DNA from: Cohaesibacter sp. ES.047
Lineage (GTDB): Bacteria; Pseudomonadota; Alphaproteobacteria; Rhizobiales; Cohaesibacteraceae
Direction: 5' to 3'
Length of the DNA stretch: 64,000 nt
Assembly: GCF_900215505.1 (NCBI RefSeq)
Contig: NZ_LT907844.1
Span: 620,001 to 684,000 of the forward strand
Shown: piece by piece, positions 37,573 through 45,689 of the stretch
How the letters are laid out: each line of letters opens with the position of its first letter
How positions within the stretch are numbered: the stretch's first letter is position 1
Translations under genes and position numbers: made by a program
Notes under the pieces: model-generated
Database searches by the model: none
Told to the model about the DNA's origin: nothing
The model's input: only the letters and a program-made list of their open reading frames with translations

Positions 37573-38313
37573 CCTGCGGCGATAGCGGATGGTCTCGAAC
37601 CGGGCCGATCTGGCGTCATAGAGCAAAAGTCGACCGACCAATCCCTCACCAAGGCCGACGATTTCCTTGATGGCTTCCACCGCCTGTAGGGAACCGATGA
37701 CACCGGTGAGCGCACCAAGCACACCCGCTTCGGCACAGGAGGGAATGCTGCCCGGCTCGGGCTTTTTGGGAAACAGATCCCGATAACGCGGGTTGAGCTT
37801 GCCTTTTTCGTCGCTTTCAAAGGGCTTGAGCGTCGTGATCGAGCCATCAAACAGCCCCACCGCAGCGGTGATCAGCGGCACTTTCGCCTCTTCGCAAAGG
37901 TCAGCCACCGCATAGCGCGTGTCGAAATTGTCTGTGCCATCGATCACAAGATCGTATTCACCAATGAGCGCGAGCCCGTTCGTCGTGTCAAGCCTCGTCT
38001 GGTGCGTCCTGATCTCAACATGGGGATTGATGCGCGCAAGACTGCGAGCGGCGCTTTCCACCTTCGGCTCACCGATGCTTTCCGTATCGTGGATGACCTG
38101 CCTTTGCAGGTTTGACAGCGAAACCACGTCATCATCGATGCTGCCCAGCACACCCACACCAGCAGCGGCGAGATAGGCCAGCACGGGTGAGCCCAATCCG
38201 CCAGCTCCGACCACGAGTACGCGGGACTGTTTCAGTTTCTGCTGCCCCGCACCCCCGACATCCCGCAACAGGATGTGACGTGCGTAGCGTTCAAGTTCCA
38301 GATCGTCGAGCAT
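37555..38313 (-). CDS. moeB: MoeB/ThiF-type sulfur-carrier adenylyltransferase
   Basis: E1-like enzymes of this family adenylate the C-terminus of a small sulfur carrier (MoaD or ThiS). The 252-residue protein has the ATP loop VVGAGGLGSP and conserved NLQRQV and GTDNFDTRY motifs. The CxxC pairs that bind zinc in E. coli MoeB are missing; one Cys remains in IPSCAEAGV. MoeB and ThiF cannot be separated from this alone. Its last residues (RPDKAR) and stop are encoded by a 10-bp tandem repeat. Confidence 0.88.
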   Translation of the reverse strand: MLDDLELERYARHILLRDVGGAGQQKLKQSRVLVVGAGGLGSPVLAYLAAAGVGVLGSIDDDVVSLSNLQRQVIHDTESIGEPKVESAARSLARINPHVEIRTHQTRLDTTNGLALIGEYDLVIDGTDNFDTRYAVADLCEEAKVPLITAAVGLFDGSITTLKPFESDEKGKLNPRYRDLFPKKPEPGSIPSCAEAGVLGALTGVIGSLQAVEAIKEIVGLGEGLVGRLLLYDARSARFETIRYRRRPDKAR

Positions 38314-38369
38314 GACTTGGCTCTTTGTTGTGTTCGAGGGAGCCTCGGAGACTGAAGGAGCCCCTGAGA

Positions 38370-39119
38370 CTAGAAAGAGAAGGGAACGGCTATATATCTC
38401 AGATCCGGACCTTCAAAACCGCGACTGAAAATACCGACGAGGGCGGCTCCGTAATGGTTGCCAAGATGGCGATCGGGTGCGAAGGCCGCAATCAGATGAT
38501 AGCGCTCCGGACATCCACGGGATTTGGGGGCGCTGCCCTCATCATGAAGATCCACCTGCGTGCCGTCGGGCTTGGTCATGGACAAAGCAAATCCCATAAC
38601 ACGGTCGTTCGGCGTGGCGCAATCATTGAGATCCTGAACATCGATGTTGCTCAATTGCAGACGATAGGGGCCTGGCTGACCGGTCAGCATGGGATGGATG
38701 GTCTGGTTGAAGACCAGCTCATCCTTCTTGCCATGCTCATTGAGGGGGGAGGCAGCCATCAACACGCCGGTCGTCGAAATATTGTAGCGCTGCATGAGGG
38801 GTGTTGCTTCTTCGAAGGCCCGGATGCGCGCGGCGAGCATGGGCTGATTGTCCTGCTCGATCAACACGCGGATCGGGGTATCGGACACCCAGCTGTCGTT
38901 TTTGAGATCAACGATGTAGATGTTGGAATAGGGGAAACCGGATCCGTCCTGAACACCAAATTCCTCAAAGGCGAAATAGCGCCCGTTCTGATCAGAGGAA
39001 AAGCCATGCGAGCGAAATTCCGCCGCGTCGCCAGCCCGTGCGGCGGAGATCGGCAGGAACAGACAGAGAAGAAGACAAAGGCGAAACAGCAGGCTTTGAC
39101 GGGTCACAATGGTTGGCAT
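38370..39119 (-). CDS. DUF2259 family predicted secreted protein
   Basis: A 249-residue protein with a signal peptide (hydrophobic LLFRLCLLLCLFLPI, cleavage near AARA, about residue 29). The mature part matches my memory of DUF2259 (FAFEEFGVQDGSGFPYSNIY and a conserved C-terminal HHYGAA-like region). Function is unknown. It is 56 bases upstream of the MoeB-type gene on the same strand, so the two may share a transcript, but no functional link is evident. Confidence 0.75.
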   Translation of the reverse strand: MPTIVTRQSLLFRLCLLLCLFLPISAARAGDAAEFRSHGFSSDQNGRYFAFEEFGVQDGSGFPYSNIYIVDLKNDSWVSDTPIRVLIEQDNQPMLAARIRAFEEATPLMQRYNISTTGVLMAASPLNEHGKKDELVFNQTIHPMLTGQPGPYRLQLSNIDVQDLNDCATPNDRVMGFALSMTKPDGTQVDLHDEGSAPKSRGCPERYHLIAAFAPDRHLGNHYGAALVGIFSRGFEGPDLRYIAVPFSF

Positions 39120-39303
39120 CGATAGGCTCTCCGTTTCATATCGGCTCCGATACGATCAGTGTATCGGCAGCCTGCAGCCTTGTGCTTGAAATACCGTGGT
39201 CCCGCGAAATGCAAGGATCCAGCGGCAATGAACCTTCTCCATGACGGGTCGGGGCTTCTCATCGATTCGTCTTTCATAGCCCCAGTTGCAAAAATGCTAG
39301 CAC

Positions 39304-39350
39304 AAAAAAAGCCACCTCAACCAGCTTTTACACGCCGGTCGAGATGGCTT
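39304..39350 (-). terminator. Rho-independent terminator after cysK
   Basis: On the minus strand a long stem (AGCCATCTCGACC with GGTTGAGGTGGCT, including G-T pairs) is followed by seven T residues. It lies 53 bases after the cysK stop. Confidence 0.9.
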
Positions 39351-39403
39351 GAATCATTCAATTGGGTGGCCTTGCTATCTGCGGATCACAGGGCCGAACC
39401 ATC

Positions 39404-40372
39404 TCAGACGCCATCGAAAAGGGCGGTCGAGAGATAGCGCTCGGCAAAGCTTGGAATGATGATGACAATGTTCTTGCCCGCCATCTCGTCGCGTTTGCCC
39501 ACCTCGATTGCCGCGGCCAATGCTGCACCGGAGGAAATGCCGCCCGGAACACCTTCAATGCGCGCCAGAGCGCGCGAGTAGGAGAAGGCATCTTCGCTGG
39601 CGACCGTGACGATTTCGTCGTAGATTTCGGTGTTCAGCACACCGGGAACGAACCCGGCGCCAATGCCCTGAATCTTGTGCGGGCCCGTGTTGCCGCCCGA
39701 GAGCACCGGGCTTTCGGTCGGCTCGACCGCGACCACATGAACCGAGGGCTTGCGCTCCTTGAGGACCGAGCCAACACCGGTGATGGTGCCGCCGGTGCCA
39801 ATGCCGGAAATCAGGACATCCACTTCGCCATTGGTGTCGTTCCAGATTTCCTCGGCGGTGGTGCTGCGGTGGATTTCCGGGTTGGCAGCATTCTGGAACT
39901 GCTGCGGAATGACCGCGTTTTCGATTTCGCCAAGCAGCTCTTCAGCACGGGCGATGGCGCCCTTCATGCCTTTGGGGCCTTCGGTCAGCTCAAGCTCCGC
40001 GCCAAGGAAGGCAAACATCTTGCGGCGTTCGATCGACATGGTTTCGGGCATGACGAGGACAAGACGATAGCCCTTGGCGGCCGCCGCGAAGGCAAGCCCG
40101 ATGCCGGTGTTGCCGGAAGTCGGTTCGATCAGCGTGGTCTTGCCCGGCTCAATGGTGCCTGCAGATTCCATGCTGGCGATCATGTTGACCCCGATGCGAT
40201 CCTTGACGCTGGCAAGGGGGTTGAAGAATTCAAGCTTGCCCATGAGGTTGGCTTTCACGCCATATTCCTTGGCAACCTTGTCAAAGCGCACCAGAGGCGT
40301 ATTGCCGATGGTGTCGATGATGGAATCATAGATGCGACCGCGCCCTTCGGTTTTGATCGGTGTATGTGTCAT
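39404..40372 (-). CDS. cysK: Cysteine synthase A (O-acetylserine sulfhydrylase)
   Basis: CysK makes cysteine from O-acetylserine and sulfide with PLP. The PLP lysine is in [10 protein letters not shown], the substrate loop is PTSGNTGIG, and the phosphate loop is [11 protein letters not shown]. The start at 40372 ([10 protein letters not shown]) has a GAGGAAAC ribosome site; the frame runs 31 codons further but those are not family sequence. The 322-residue length is normal. Confidence 0.95.
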   Translation of the reverse strand: MTHTPIKTEGRGRIYDSIIDTIGNTPLVRFDKVAKEYGVKANLMGKLEFFNPLASVKDRIGVNMIASMESAGTIEPGKTTLIEPTSGNTGIGLAFAAAAKGYRLVLVMPETMSIERRKMFAFLGAELELTEGPKGMKGAIARAEELLGEIENAVIPQQFQNAANPEIHRSTTAEEIWNDTNGEVDVLISGIGTGGTITGVGSVLKERKPSVHVVAVEPTESPVLSGGNTGPHKIQGIGAGFVPGVLNTEIYDEIVTVASEDAFSYSRALARIEGVPGGISSGAALAAAIEVGKRDEMAGKNIVIIIPSFAERYLSTALFDGV

Positions 40373-40458
40373 GATTGTTTCCTCGCGAAGGGACCAACCT
40401 GCCTTCCTGTGACGAGCCAGAGGGAAGCTGCGTTGGTCGTCTTTTCTTTGTTTGCTCC

Positions 40459-40553
40459 AAGGCACTTTCCGATCAGATCGAATGGCATGGAAAGCTGAGT
40501 GGAAAGTGCCTTATGTCTCGTGTTTTCTCCGCGCAGTCAGGTGCGCGGAGAAA
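40459..40553. repeat. Two adjacent perfect inverted repeats upstream of cysK
   Basis: AAGGCACTTTCC (40459-40470) pairs with GGAAAGTGCCTT (40501-40512) over a 30-base spacer. Next to it TTTCTCCGCGC (40524-40534) pairs with GCGCGGAGAAA (40543-40553) over an eight-base loop. They lie 90-180 bases upstream of cysK, in its likely leader or promoter. No T tract follows either stem in either direction, so operator or RNA-structure roles are both possible. Confidence 0.75.
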
Positions 40554-40673
40554 TGCTGTCCCCACAATGTAAGAGCTTCAATGGAGAAGTGCGAGAAATC
40601 TGTTGCCAACTTTTCTGGATAGTGAGGAATAGTTCGCCAACAAAAGGCACGATTCAGAAATCACGGCCCCCTG

Positions 40674-40731
40674 TTGCAAAGATGCAGCGCAAAATGGAGA
40701 ATATTTTTCCATCCAATCGGCAACGGCGGAG
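40674..40731 (+). repeat. 58-bp direct repeat, left copy
   Basis: Starts TTGCAAAGATGCAGCGC and ends GGCGGAG. It matches 44527-44584 with five differences in 58 positions and the same orientation. It abuts the istA fragment on its right. The two copies bracket the proVWX-type operon. Confidence 0.9.
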
Positions 40732-41030
40732 GCCTGGATGGACGGGCATGTTCATGCCTTTGCTTTTTTTGGCGGAGTGCCGCAATCAATCCTTGATGAT
40801 ACCGACTGCTGTCTGGTCTCTACGATAGAGCCGGATGGAACACGCCTTCGCGCTACGTTGTTCAGCGCGCTGCTGTCGCATTACCTGTTCCGGGATCGCT
40901 ATGAACGCCCGGGAAAGGGGCGGGAAAGGGGAATGACAAAGGTAATGTTGAAGGGATGGTCGGCTACACGCGCCGCAACCATATGGTGCCGATCCCCCAC
41001 TTTTCTGACTGGGAGAGCTTCAACGCTATG
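40729..41030 (+). pseudogene. istA: IS21-family istA transposase fragment
   Basis: The frame reads DGHVHAFAFFGGVPQSIL, then LFSALLSHYLFRDRY and RPGKG, typical of the IstA transposase of IS21. An 11-base duplication (GGGAAAGGGG at 40911-40920 and again at 40922-40931) shifts the frame. The homology continues in another frame as GNDKGNVEGMVGYTRRNHM, then VPIPHFSDWESFNAMAG. Both ends are missing, and neither istB nor terminal repeats are visible. This is an inactive relic. Confidence 0.85.
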
Positions 41031-41111
41031 GCTGGTTTTTACTCCGACGTTGACAGACGAAAATTGTGATCACTGTTTCCTTTCGAGCACGAGTGTGTTA
41101 AATCCCTACCC

Positions 41112-42320
41112 ATGCCTATTAAAATGAAAGTTAGGAACGTTTCCAAGCTCTTTAATGATGAGAGTGGTGAAGGCTGGAAGCGCGTTCAGCAAGGACAAAG
41201 CAAAGAGCAGATTTTTCGCGAAACCGGCGTCACCGTCGGGATCAACAATGTCAGCTTTGACGTGAACGAAGGCGAGATCTTCGTGATCATGGGTCTCTCC
41301 GGATCCGGCAAGTCCACACTGGTACGCACTTTGAACGGCTTGATCCCTTCCTCAGCAGGGGAAATCTGGGTCGACGATGTCGACGTGGCCTCTTGCACAA
41401 AGGAAGAGCTTCGAAAGGTTCGGCGTGAGAAATGCTGCATGGTATTCCAGCATTTCGCGCTTTTTCCGCACAAGACTGTCTTGGATAATGTGGCCTTCGG
41501 TTTGAAGGTCAACGGGGTTCCCAAAGAGGAACGTTACAAGACAGCACTTGAATCCCTTGATAAAGTGGGGCTGGATGCTCATGCAGACAGCTATCCCGGC
41601 GAGCTTTCGGGCGGCATGCAGCAGCGTGTCGGTCTGGCACGTGGTCTGGCCAATGATCCGGAAATCCTGTTGATGGATGAGCCGTTCGGTGCGCTTGATC
41701 CGTTGATCCGCCGCGAGATGCAGGATGAACTGGTCGTTCTCCAGCGCGAGCTGCAGAAAACCATCATCTTCATCACCCACGATCTCAACGAAGCCCTGCT
41801 TCTGGGTGATCGCATCGCGATCATGAAAGACGGCGCTTTCGTTCAGGTGGGAACGGCTCAGGACATTGTTTCCGATCCGGCAGACGCCTATGTGAGAGCG
41901 TTTGTTGCCGATATTGACCGCAGCCGCGTTTACACCGCGTCCGACATTGCCGAGGATGCCTCTCGCGTTTCACTCACCGCGCGAGTTTCCGATGCAACGG
42001 CAGCCATGGACCGGACCGGAACCGAGATCATTCATGTGGTCAAGGATGGCGTTCCAGCCGGACTTCTGACGCGAAGTGACGTTGAGAATGCCAAGCCGTC
42101 AACGCGCGTCATGGACATCATGCATGCCCATCCACCGACCGTACCTCAAGACGCTTATCTCAATGAAATCTATTCAGAAGCGCAAACCGGTATGCCTTTG
42201 GCCGTAACCGATGATGACGGCAGGCTGGTTGGTGTTGTTTCCGCCGAGAATATCTTCGAACATCTGGCTTCAGATGAAGAAGAAACCGGACAGGACAGCA
42301 CCACAAGCGCAGCATTATAA
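41112..42320 (+). CDS. proV: Glycine betaine/proline ABC transporter ATP-binding protein
   Basis: The ATPase of a quaternary-amine importer used for osmoprotection. Walker A is GLSGSGKST, the signature LSGGMQQR and Walker B ILLMDEPFGALDP. The long N-terminal insert before Walker A and C-terminal CBS domains (about residues 280-390), which sense ionic strength in relatives, match ProV. Of 402 residues, the last 15 are polar. ATG 41124 is a second possible start. It leads a proV-proW-proX operon; proW follows after 13 bases. Confidence 0.93.
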   Translation: MPIKMKVRNVSKLFNDESGEGWKRVQQGQSKEQIFRETGVTVGINNVSFDVNEGEIFVIMGLSGSGKSTLVRTLNGLIPSSAGEIWVDDVDVASCTKEELRKVRREKCCMVFQHFALFPHKTVLDNVAFGLKVNGVPKEERYKTALESLDKVGLDAHADSYPGELSGGMQQRVGLARGLANDPEILLMDEPFGALDPLIRREMQDELVVLQRELQKTIIFITHDLNEALLLGDRIAIMKDGAFVQVGTAQDIVSDPADAYVRAFVADIDRSRVYTASDIAEDASRVSLTARVSDATAAMDRTGTEIIHVVKDGVPAGLLTRSDVENAKPSTRVMDIMHAHPPTVPQDAYLNEIYSEAQTGMPLAVTDDDGRLVGVVSAENIFEHLASDEEETGQDSTTSAAL

Positions 42321-42333
42321 TTAGGAGACTGAC

Positions 42334-43257
42334 TTGATCAGCCCTTCAGACTTTTTAAGCATTCCGTTTGATGAAGTGGTCAACAGCTTCGTTCGCGGGT
42401 TTCTGGTTCCTAACTTTCGCCCGTTTTTCAGGGCAATGCAGGTGCCGGTGAACGAAGTTCTTCAGGCACTTGATGGCTTTTTTGCCTGGGTGCCGATGAT
42501 CATTATCACCCTCTTTTTTGCCTTTGTCGCCTGGCGCGTTGTAAACCGTACCATGGCCATAGCAACCATTATCGGTTTCTGCTTTATTGACATGATTGGC
42601 CTGTGGCCGGAAACCATGACGACCCTGTCGATGATTATCACATCAGTGCTCTTCTGCGCCCTGATCGGTATCCCCGTCGGCATTCTCGCCTCAAGCAGCG
42701 ACACAGCCTGGAAAATCGTCCGTCCCATTCTGGATATCATGCAGACGGTTCCAAGCTTCGTTTATCTTGTGCCAATTGTCATGCTCTTCGGTGTCGGCAT
42801 GGCTCCGGGCATCATTGCAACGATTATCTTCGCCTTGCCGCCGATCATTCGCATGACCAACCTCGGCATTCGCAATGTGCGCGAGGATCTGATCGAGGCG
42901 TCAGAGTCCTTCGGCGCGACCTATTTCCAGATTTTGTGGGAAGTCCAGATTCCTCTGGCTTTGCGCACAATCATGGCAGGTCTCAACCAGACCCTGATGC
43001 TGGCTTTGTCCATGGTCGTTATCGCCGCCCTCATTGGAGCTGGCGGTCTTGGTCTGGTGGTCAACACCGGTCTTGGACGCCTTGATGTTGGTGGGGCGAC
43101 GGCTGGTGGCGTCGGTATCGTCATTCTGGCGATCATTCTTGACCGCATCACGCAGGGTTTTGCTGAACCAAACACAAACAACACGTCTTTGTTTGGTTTC
43201 ATTACGTCCATTTTCAAGGGACAACCAGCAACGGATTCCGACAAACAAAAAGCTTGA
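42334..43257 (+). CDS. proW: Glycine betaine/proline ABC transporter permease
   Basis: The 307-residue inner-membrane permease has about six to seven helices and the EAA-like loop (EASESFGATYFQILWEVQIP) that contacts the ATPase. It starts at TTG 42334 behind TTAGGAGA. The product resembles ProW but with a short N-terminal tail. A hairpin with T tract separates it from proX. Confidence 0.93.
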   Translation: MISPSDFLSIPFDEVVNSFVRGFLVPNFRPFFRAMQVPVNEVLQALDGFFAWVPMIIITLFFAFVAWRVVNRTMAIATIIGFCFIDMIGLWPETMTTLSMIITSVLFCALIGIPVGILASSSDTAWKIVRPILDIMQTVPSFVYLVPIVMLFGVGMAPGIIATIIFALPPIIRMTNLGIRNVREDLIEASESFGATYFQILWEVQIPLALRTIMAGLNQTLMLALSMVVIAALIGAGGLGLVVNTGLGRLDVGGATAGGVGIVILAIILDRITQGFAEPNTNNTSLFGFITSIFKGQPATDSDKQKA

Positions 43258-43266
43258 TGAAACGAC

Positions 43267-43311
43267 AGCGAAAGCCGGATGGACTCTGTCTGTCTGGCTT
43301 TCGCTATTTTT
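43267..43311 (+). terminator. Intra-operon hairpin between proW and proX
   Basis: The 10-bp perfect stem AGCGAAAGCC/GGCTTTCGCT with a 19-base loop is followed by ATTTTT. It may be a partial terminator or an RNA stabiliser that sets different levels of the transporter parts; sequence alone cannot decide. Confidence 0.75.
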
Positions 43312-43341
43312 AACCACTGAATTACTAGAGGAGAATTTATT

Positions 43342-44352
43342 ATGGCGAATGCTATCCGCAAATTTGCTGCAGCCGCAGCTCTGTCCGGCGCCGTTATGAT
43401 TGGTGCTGCCCCTTCCTTCGCAGCCGACATGCCTGGTGAAGGCGTAACCATTAAAATGGGTCAGGCAACCTGGGACACCGGTTGGTTCCATTCTGAAATC
43501 TACAGCCAGCTGTTCCAGAAGCTCGGCTACGCTGTTGATGGCCCGACCACGCTTGACGTGCCGGTTTTCTATCAGTCCGTCGCATTTGGCGATCTGGATT
43601 TGTGGGTCAACGGCTGGTTCCCGCTGCATGATACCTATAAGCCTGCTTTTGAAGATACCGCGTCCATCGTTGGCGCAGTTGCGCCAAAAGGTGCTCTGCA
43701 GGGTTATCTCGTCGACAAAGCTGCCGTTGATAAATTCGACATCAAGTCTCTGGAAGATTTCAAACGCCCTGAAGTCAAAGAGGCCTTTGACCGCAATGGT
43801 GACGGCAAAGCAGACATGGTTGCCTGCCCTCCGGGCTGGGGTTGTGAAATGGCCATTGCCAAGCATATGGAAGACTATGATCTGGGCGATGATGTCAACC
43901 TGATCAAGGCAGGCTATTCGGCCTCCATGGCCGATGCCGTTGCTTCCTATGAAGCTGGCGAACACATCCTGTTCTACACATGGACCCCGAACTGGACCGT
44001 GAACCAGCTGAAGCCGGGTAAAGATGTCATGTGGATCACCGTGCCGGAACGTGATGGTGTTGAAACAGCTCCAGCCGTGAAAGGTCTTGATACCTGTGTA
44101 TCCGATCCTTGCTCCATGGGCTTTGCTGCAACCGATATCCTGCCGGTTGCCAACGATGCCTTCATCGAGAAGAACCCTGCGGTCAAGACACTTCTTGAGG
44201 AAGTCCGTATTCCGGTTCAAGACATCTATGCACAGAATGCAGCCATGAACGAAGGCGATGATGATGTGAAAGCACAGGCTTCTGCATGGATCGAAAAGAA
44301 TCAGGACGAAGTCAACAAATGGCTCGATGACGCACGCGCAGCTGCGAAATAA
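43342..44352 (+). CDS. proX: Glycine betaine/proline ABC transporter substrate-binding protein
   Basis: A periplasmic receptor of 336 residues with a signal peptide ending at SFAAD (about residue 28). It matches E. coli ProX in key segments: NGWFPLHD, FDRNGDGKADMVACPPGWGCE (the Cys pair and Trp) and FYTWTPNWTVNQLKPGKDV. Trp residues of this kind form the cage for betaine's trimethylammonium. It has its own Shine-Dalgarno sequence (AGAGGAG) and a terminator after it. Confidence 0.93.
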   Translation: MANAIRKFAAAAALSGAVMIGAAPSFAADMPGEGVTIKMGQATWDTGWFHSEIYSQLFQKLGYAVDGPTTLDVPVFYQSVAFGDLDLWVNGWFPLHDTYKPAFEDTASIVGAVAPKGALQGYLVDKAAVDKFDIKSLEDFKRPEVKEAFDRNGDGKADMVACPPGWGCEMAIAKHMEDYDLGDDVNLIKAGYSASMADAVASYEAGEHILFYTWTPNWTVNQLKPGKDVMWITVPERDGVETAPAVKGLDTCVSDPCSMGFAATDILPVANDAFIEKNPAVKTLLEEVRIPVQDIYAQNAAMNEGDDDVKAQASAWIEKNQDEVNKWLDDARAAAK

Positions 44353-44404
44353 GGGACCTGAAAGATCAGGCTCCTCTTGCCTGACCTTGGCAGTCTCAAA
44401 TAAC

Positions 44405-44440
44405 AAGCCGTCACGATTGAAAGATCGTGGCGGCTTTTTT
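44405..44440 (+). terminator. Rho-independent terminator after proX
   Basis: The stem AAGCCGTCACGAT/ATCGTGGCGGCTT (one G-T pair) is followed by a T tract. Confidence 0.92.
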
Positions 44441-44526
44441 GTGTGGTCCATGTGCTTATCGGATGCCTACACGCTATTCAGACACATCAAGAAGACCGGA
44501 TCAGGGAGTGCGTGCCACTCCTTCCT

Positions 44527-44584
44527 TTGCAAAGATGCAGCGCGAAATGGAGAATAATTTTCCATCCAATCAGTAATGGCGGAG
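44527..44584 (+). repeat. 58-bp direct repeat, right copy
   Basis: Partner of 40674-40731, same orientation, five differences. It ends two bases before the stop codon of the dut fragment. See the left copy for sequence ends. Confidence 0.9.
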
Positions 44585-44586
44585 TG

Positions 44587-44763
44587 TCAGTCTTTTTTTC
44601 CCGTCGAGCCGAAACCGCCCTCTCCGCGCTCGGTCTTGGGCAGTTCGGAGACCTTCTTGACCTTCATGTGCAGCACCGGCGCGACGACCATCTGGGCGAT
44701 GCGCATGCCGCGCTCGACGACGAAATCCTCCTCGCCGTGGTTGATCATGATGATCTTCACTTC
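44587..44763 (-). pseudogene. dut: Fragment of dUTP diphosphatase, 3' end only
   Basis: The minus strand reads [35 protein letters not shown] and ends [19 protein letters not shown]-stop. The last part is motif 5 ([10 protein letters not shown]) of trimeric dUTPases. Only about 59 of 150 residues are present and no start exists, so this is a remnant. Its codons are GC-richer than the surrounding DNA, suggesting a separate origin. A full dut is expected elsewhere. Confidence 0.85.
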
Positions 44764-44779
44764 GCTCTACTTACAAGTG

Positions 44780-44894
44780 TGGTAAAACAGTTATGTAGGG
44801 AGGATTCCTTCATTTTTTGCAAAGAATCTATTTTGGTTAGTTTCATAGCTCCCAAAATTTTGCAAAATGGCCCCATTGTGTAACGGTTTTACCA
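44780..44894. repeat. Candidate miniature inverted-repeat element
   Basis: TGGTAAAACAGTTA (44780-44793) and TAACGGTTTTACCA (44881-44894) are inverted repeats with 13 of 14 positions matching, enclosing AT-rich DNA. It begins 17 bases from the broken 5' end of the dut fragment. No target-site duplication is evident, so a pair of regulator sites is an alternative. Confidence 0.4.
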
Positions 44895-45119
44895 TTGTTT
44901 GCTATCCAGCCGTTGGCCAAGAGTGGTCTTCCTAATCTGACTTGCAACATGGTCAATCCCTGCCTTGATGCACTCCATTTTGCCAATCAAAACCACCTGT
45001 TCGGCGGCACGCGGCGACCCGTCTGCACTTGCTCATTCAATACGACGCCAGACTGTTTCAGTTTCCTTTTCAGATCAAGATTCTCTGTCTTCAACGGAAT
45101 CGGCCCAGAGCAGCTGCTC

Positions 45120-45230
45120 GCCTTCCGGTATTGACGGTAAAATCTTTTCCTCTTTTCAGCCGTTTGAATGAAGCGCAGCATTTGGTGCGGTCAAATGGTA
45201 GGTTGGCGGACAAAGCACCAATTTGCTGCA
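45120..45230 (-). repeat. Island repeat, divergent copy A
   Basis: Contains GAATGAAGCGCAGCATTT and TTGGCGGACAAAGC, matching the outer arm of copies at 60.9 and 61.75 kb. The core is poorly kept. It precedes the thsAB module. Confidence 0.5.
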
Positions 45231-45689
45231 GCGCAGTGTTTCCATTCCCATCGGAACAGCCTTTTGGCAAACCGGGCGGATTGCGGACTTGCGGCGGTGC
45301 AATAACGCTGTTGCATATATTCGGCACAGCGGACACTCTCGTGCGGCTCAGGTCGATCTGACGTCAACTGTCATAGAGGGCGGAAAGCGGCCATTCGTTG
45401 CTCTTACGAAAGCATCCGGTCAAGACGTGAAAGCGGCCATTCGCGCTTCAGATTCAACAGTCCCTATGCTGCAACGAGGAGCAACGTCAGCTATGCGGCG
45501 AAAACGGTATACTGGGCAAGCAAGCCTTGGTGTTCTGGATTGTTTAGGTCATTCCACTGGGCCTTCGTGCTCTACCAAGGGACGATAGGCGCCGCGAGGC
45601 GAAGCCCAACCGACAATGCACGTTATCATTGCACATCATCATCTCATCGCTATACTCTCACACACAGTGGGTAGCTAGGAGGAACAAGT

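Larger units (their letters stand above)
44764..45689. other. Gene-poor stretch before the Thoeris genes
   Basis: About 925 bases without a gene I can support; ORFs here lack recognisable character. It holds a possible small inverted-repeat element (44780-44894), a divergent copy of the island repeat (about 45120-45230), and, at the right end, a probable thsA promoter and AGGAGG site at 45677-45682. Confidence 0.55.

Noticed and set aside
40738-41127. A 129-codon ORF upstream of proV as an intact gene
   Set aside because: Its first half is IS21 istA and its second half is an out-of-frame reading of the same gene after an 11-bp duplication.
44443-44883. A 146-codon plus-strand ORF
   Set aside because: It runs across the 58-bp repeat and antisense to the dut remnant; the minus strand carries the real homology.
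45223-45588. A 121-codon ORF before thsA
   Set aside because: It has no recognisable domain or good ribosome site and lies beside a degenerate repeat copy.
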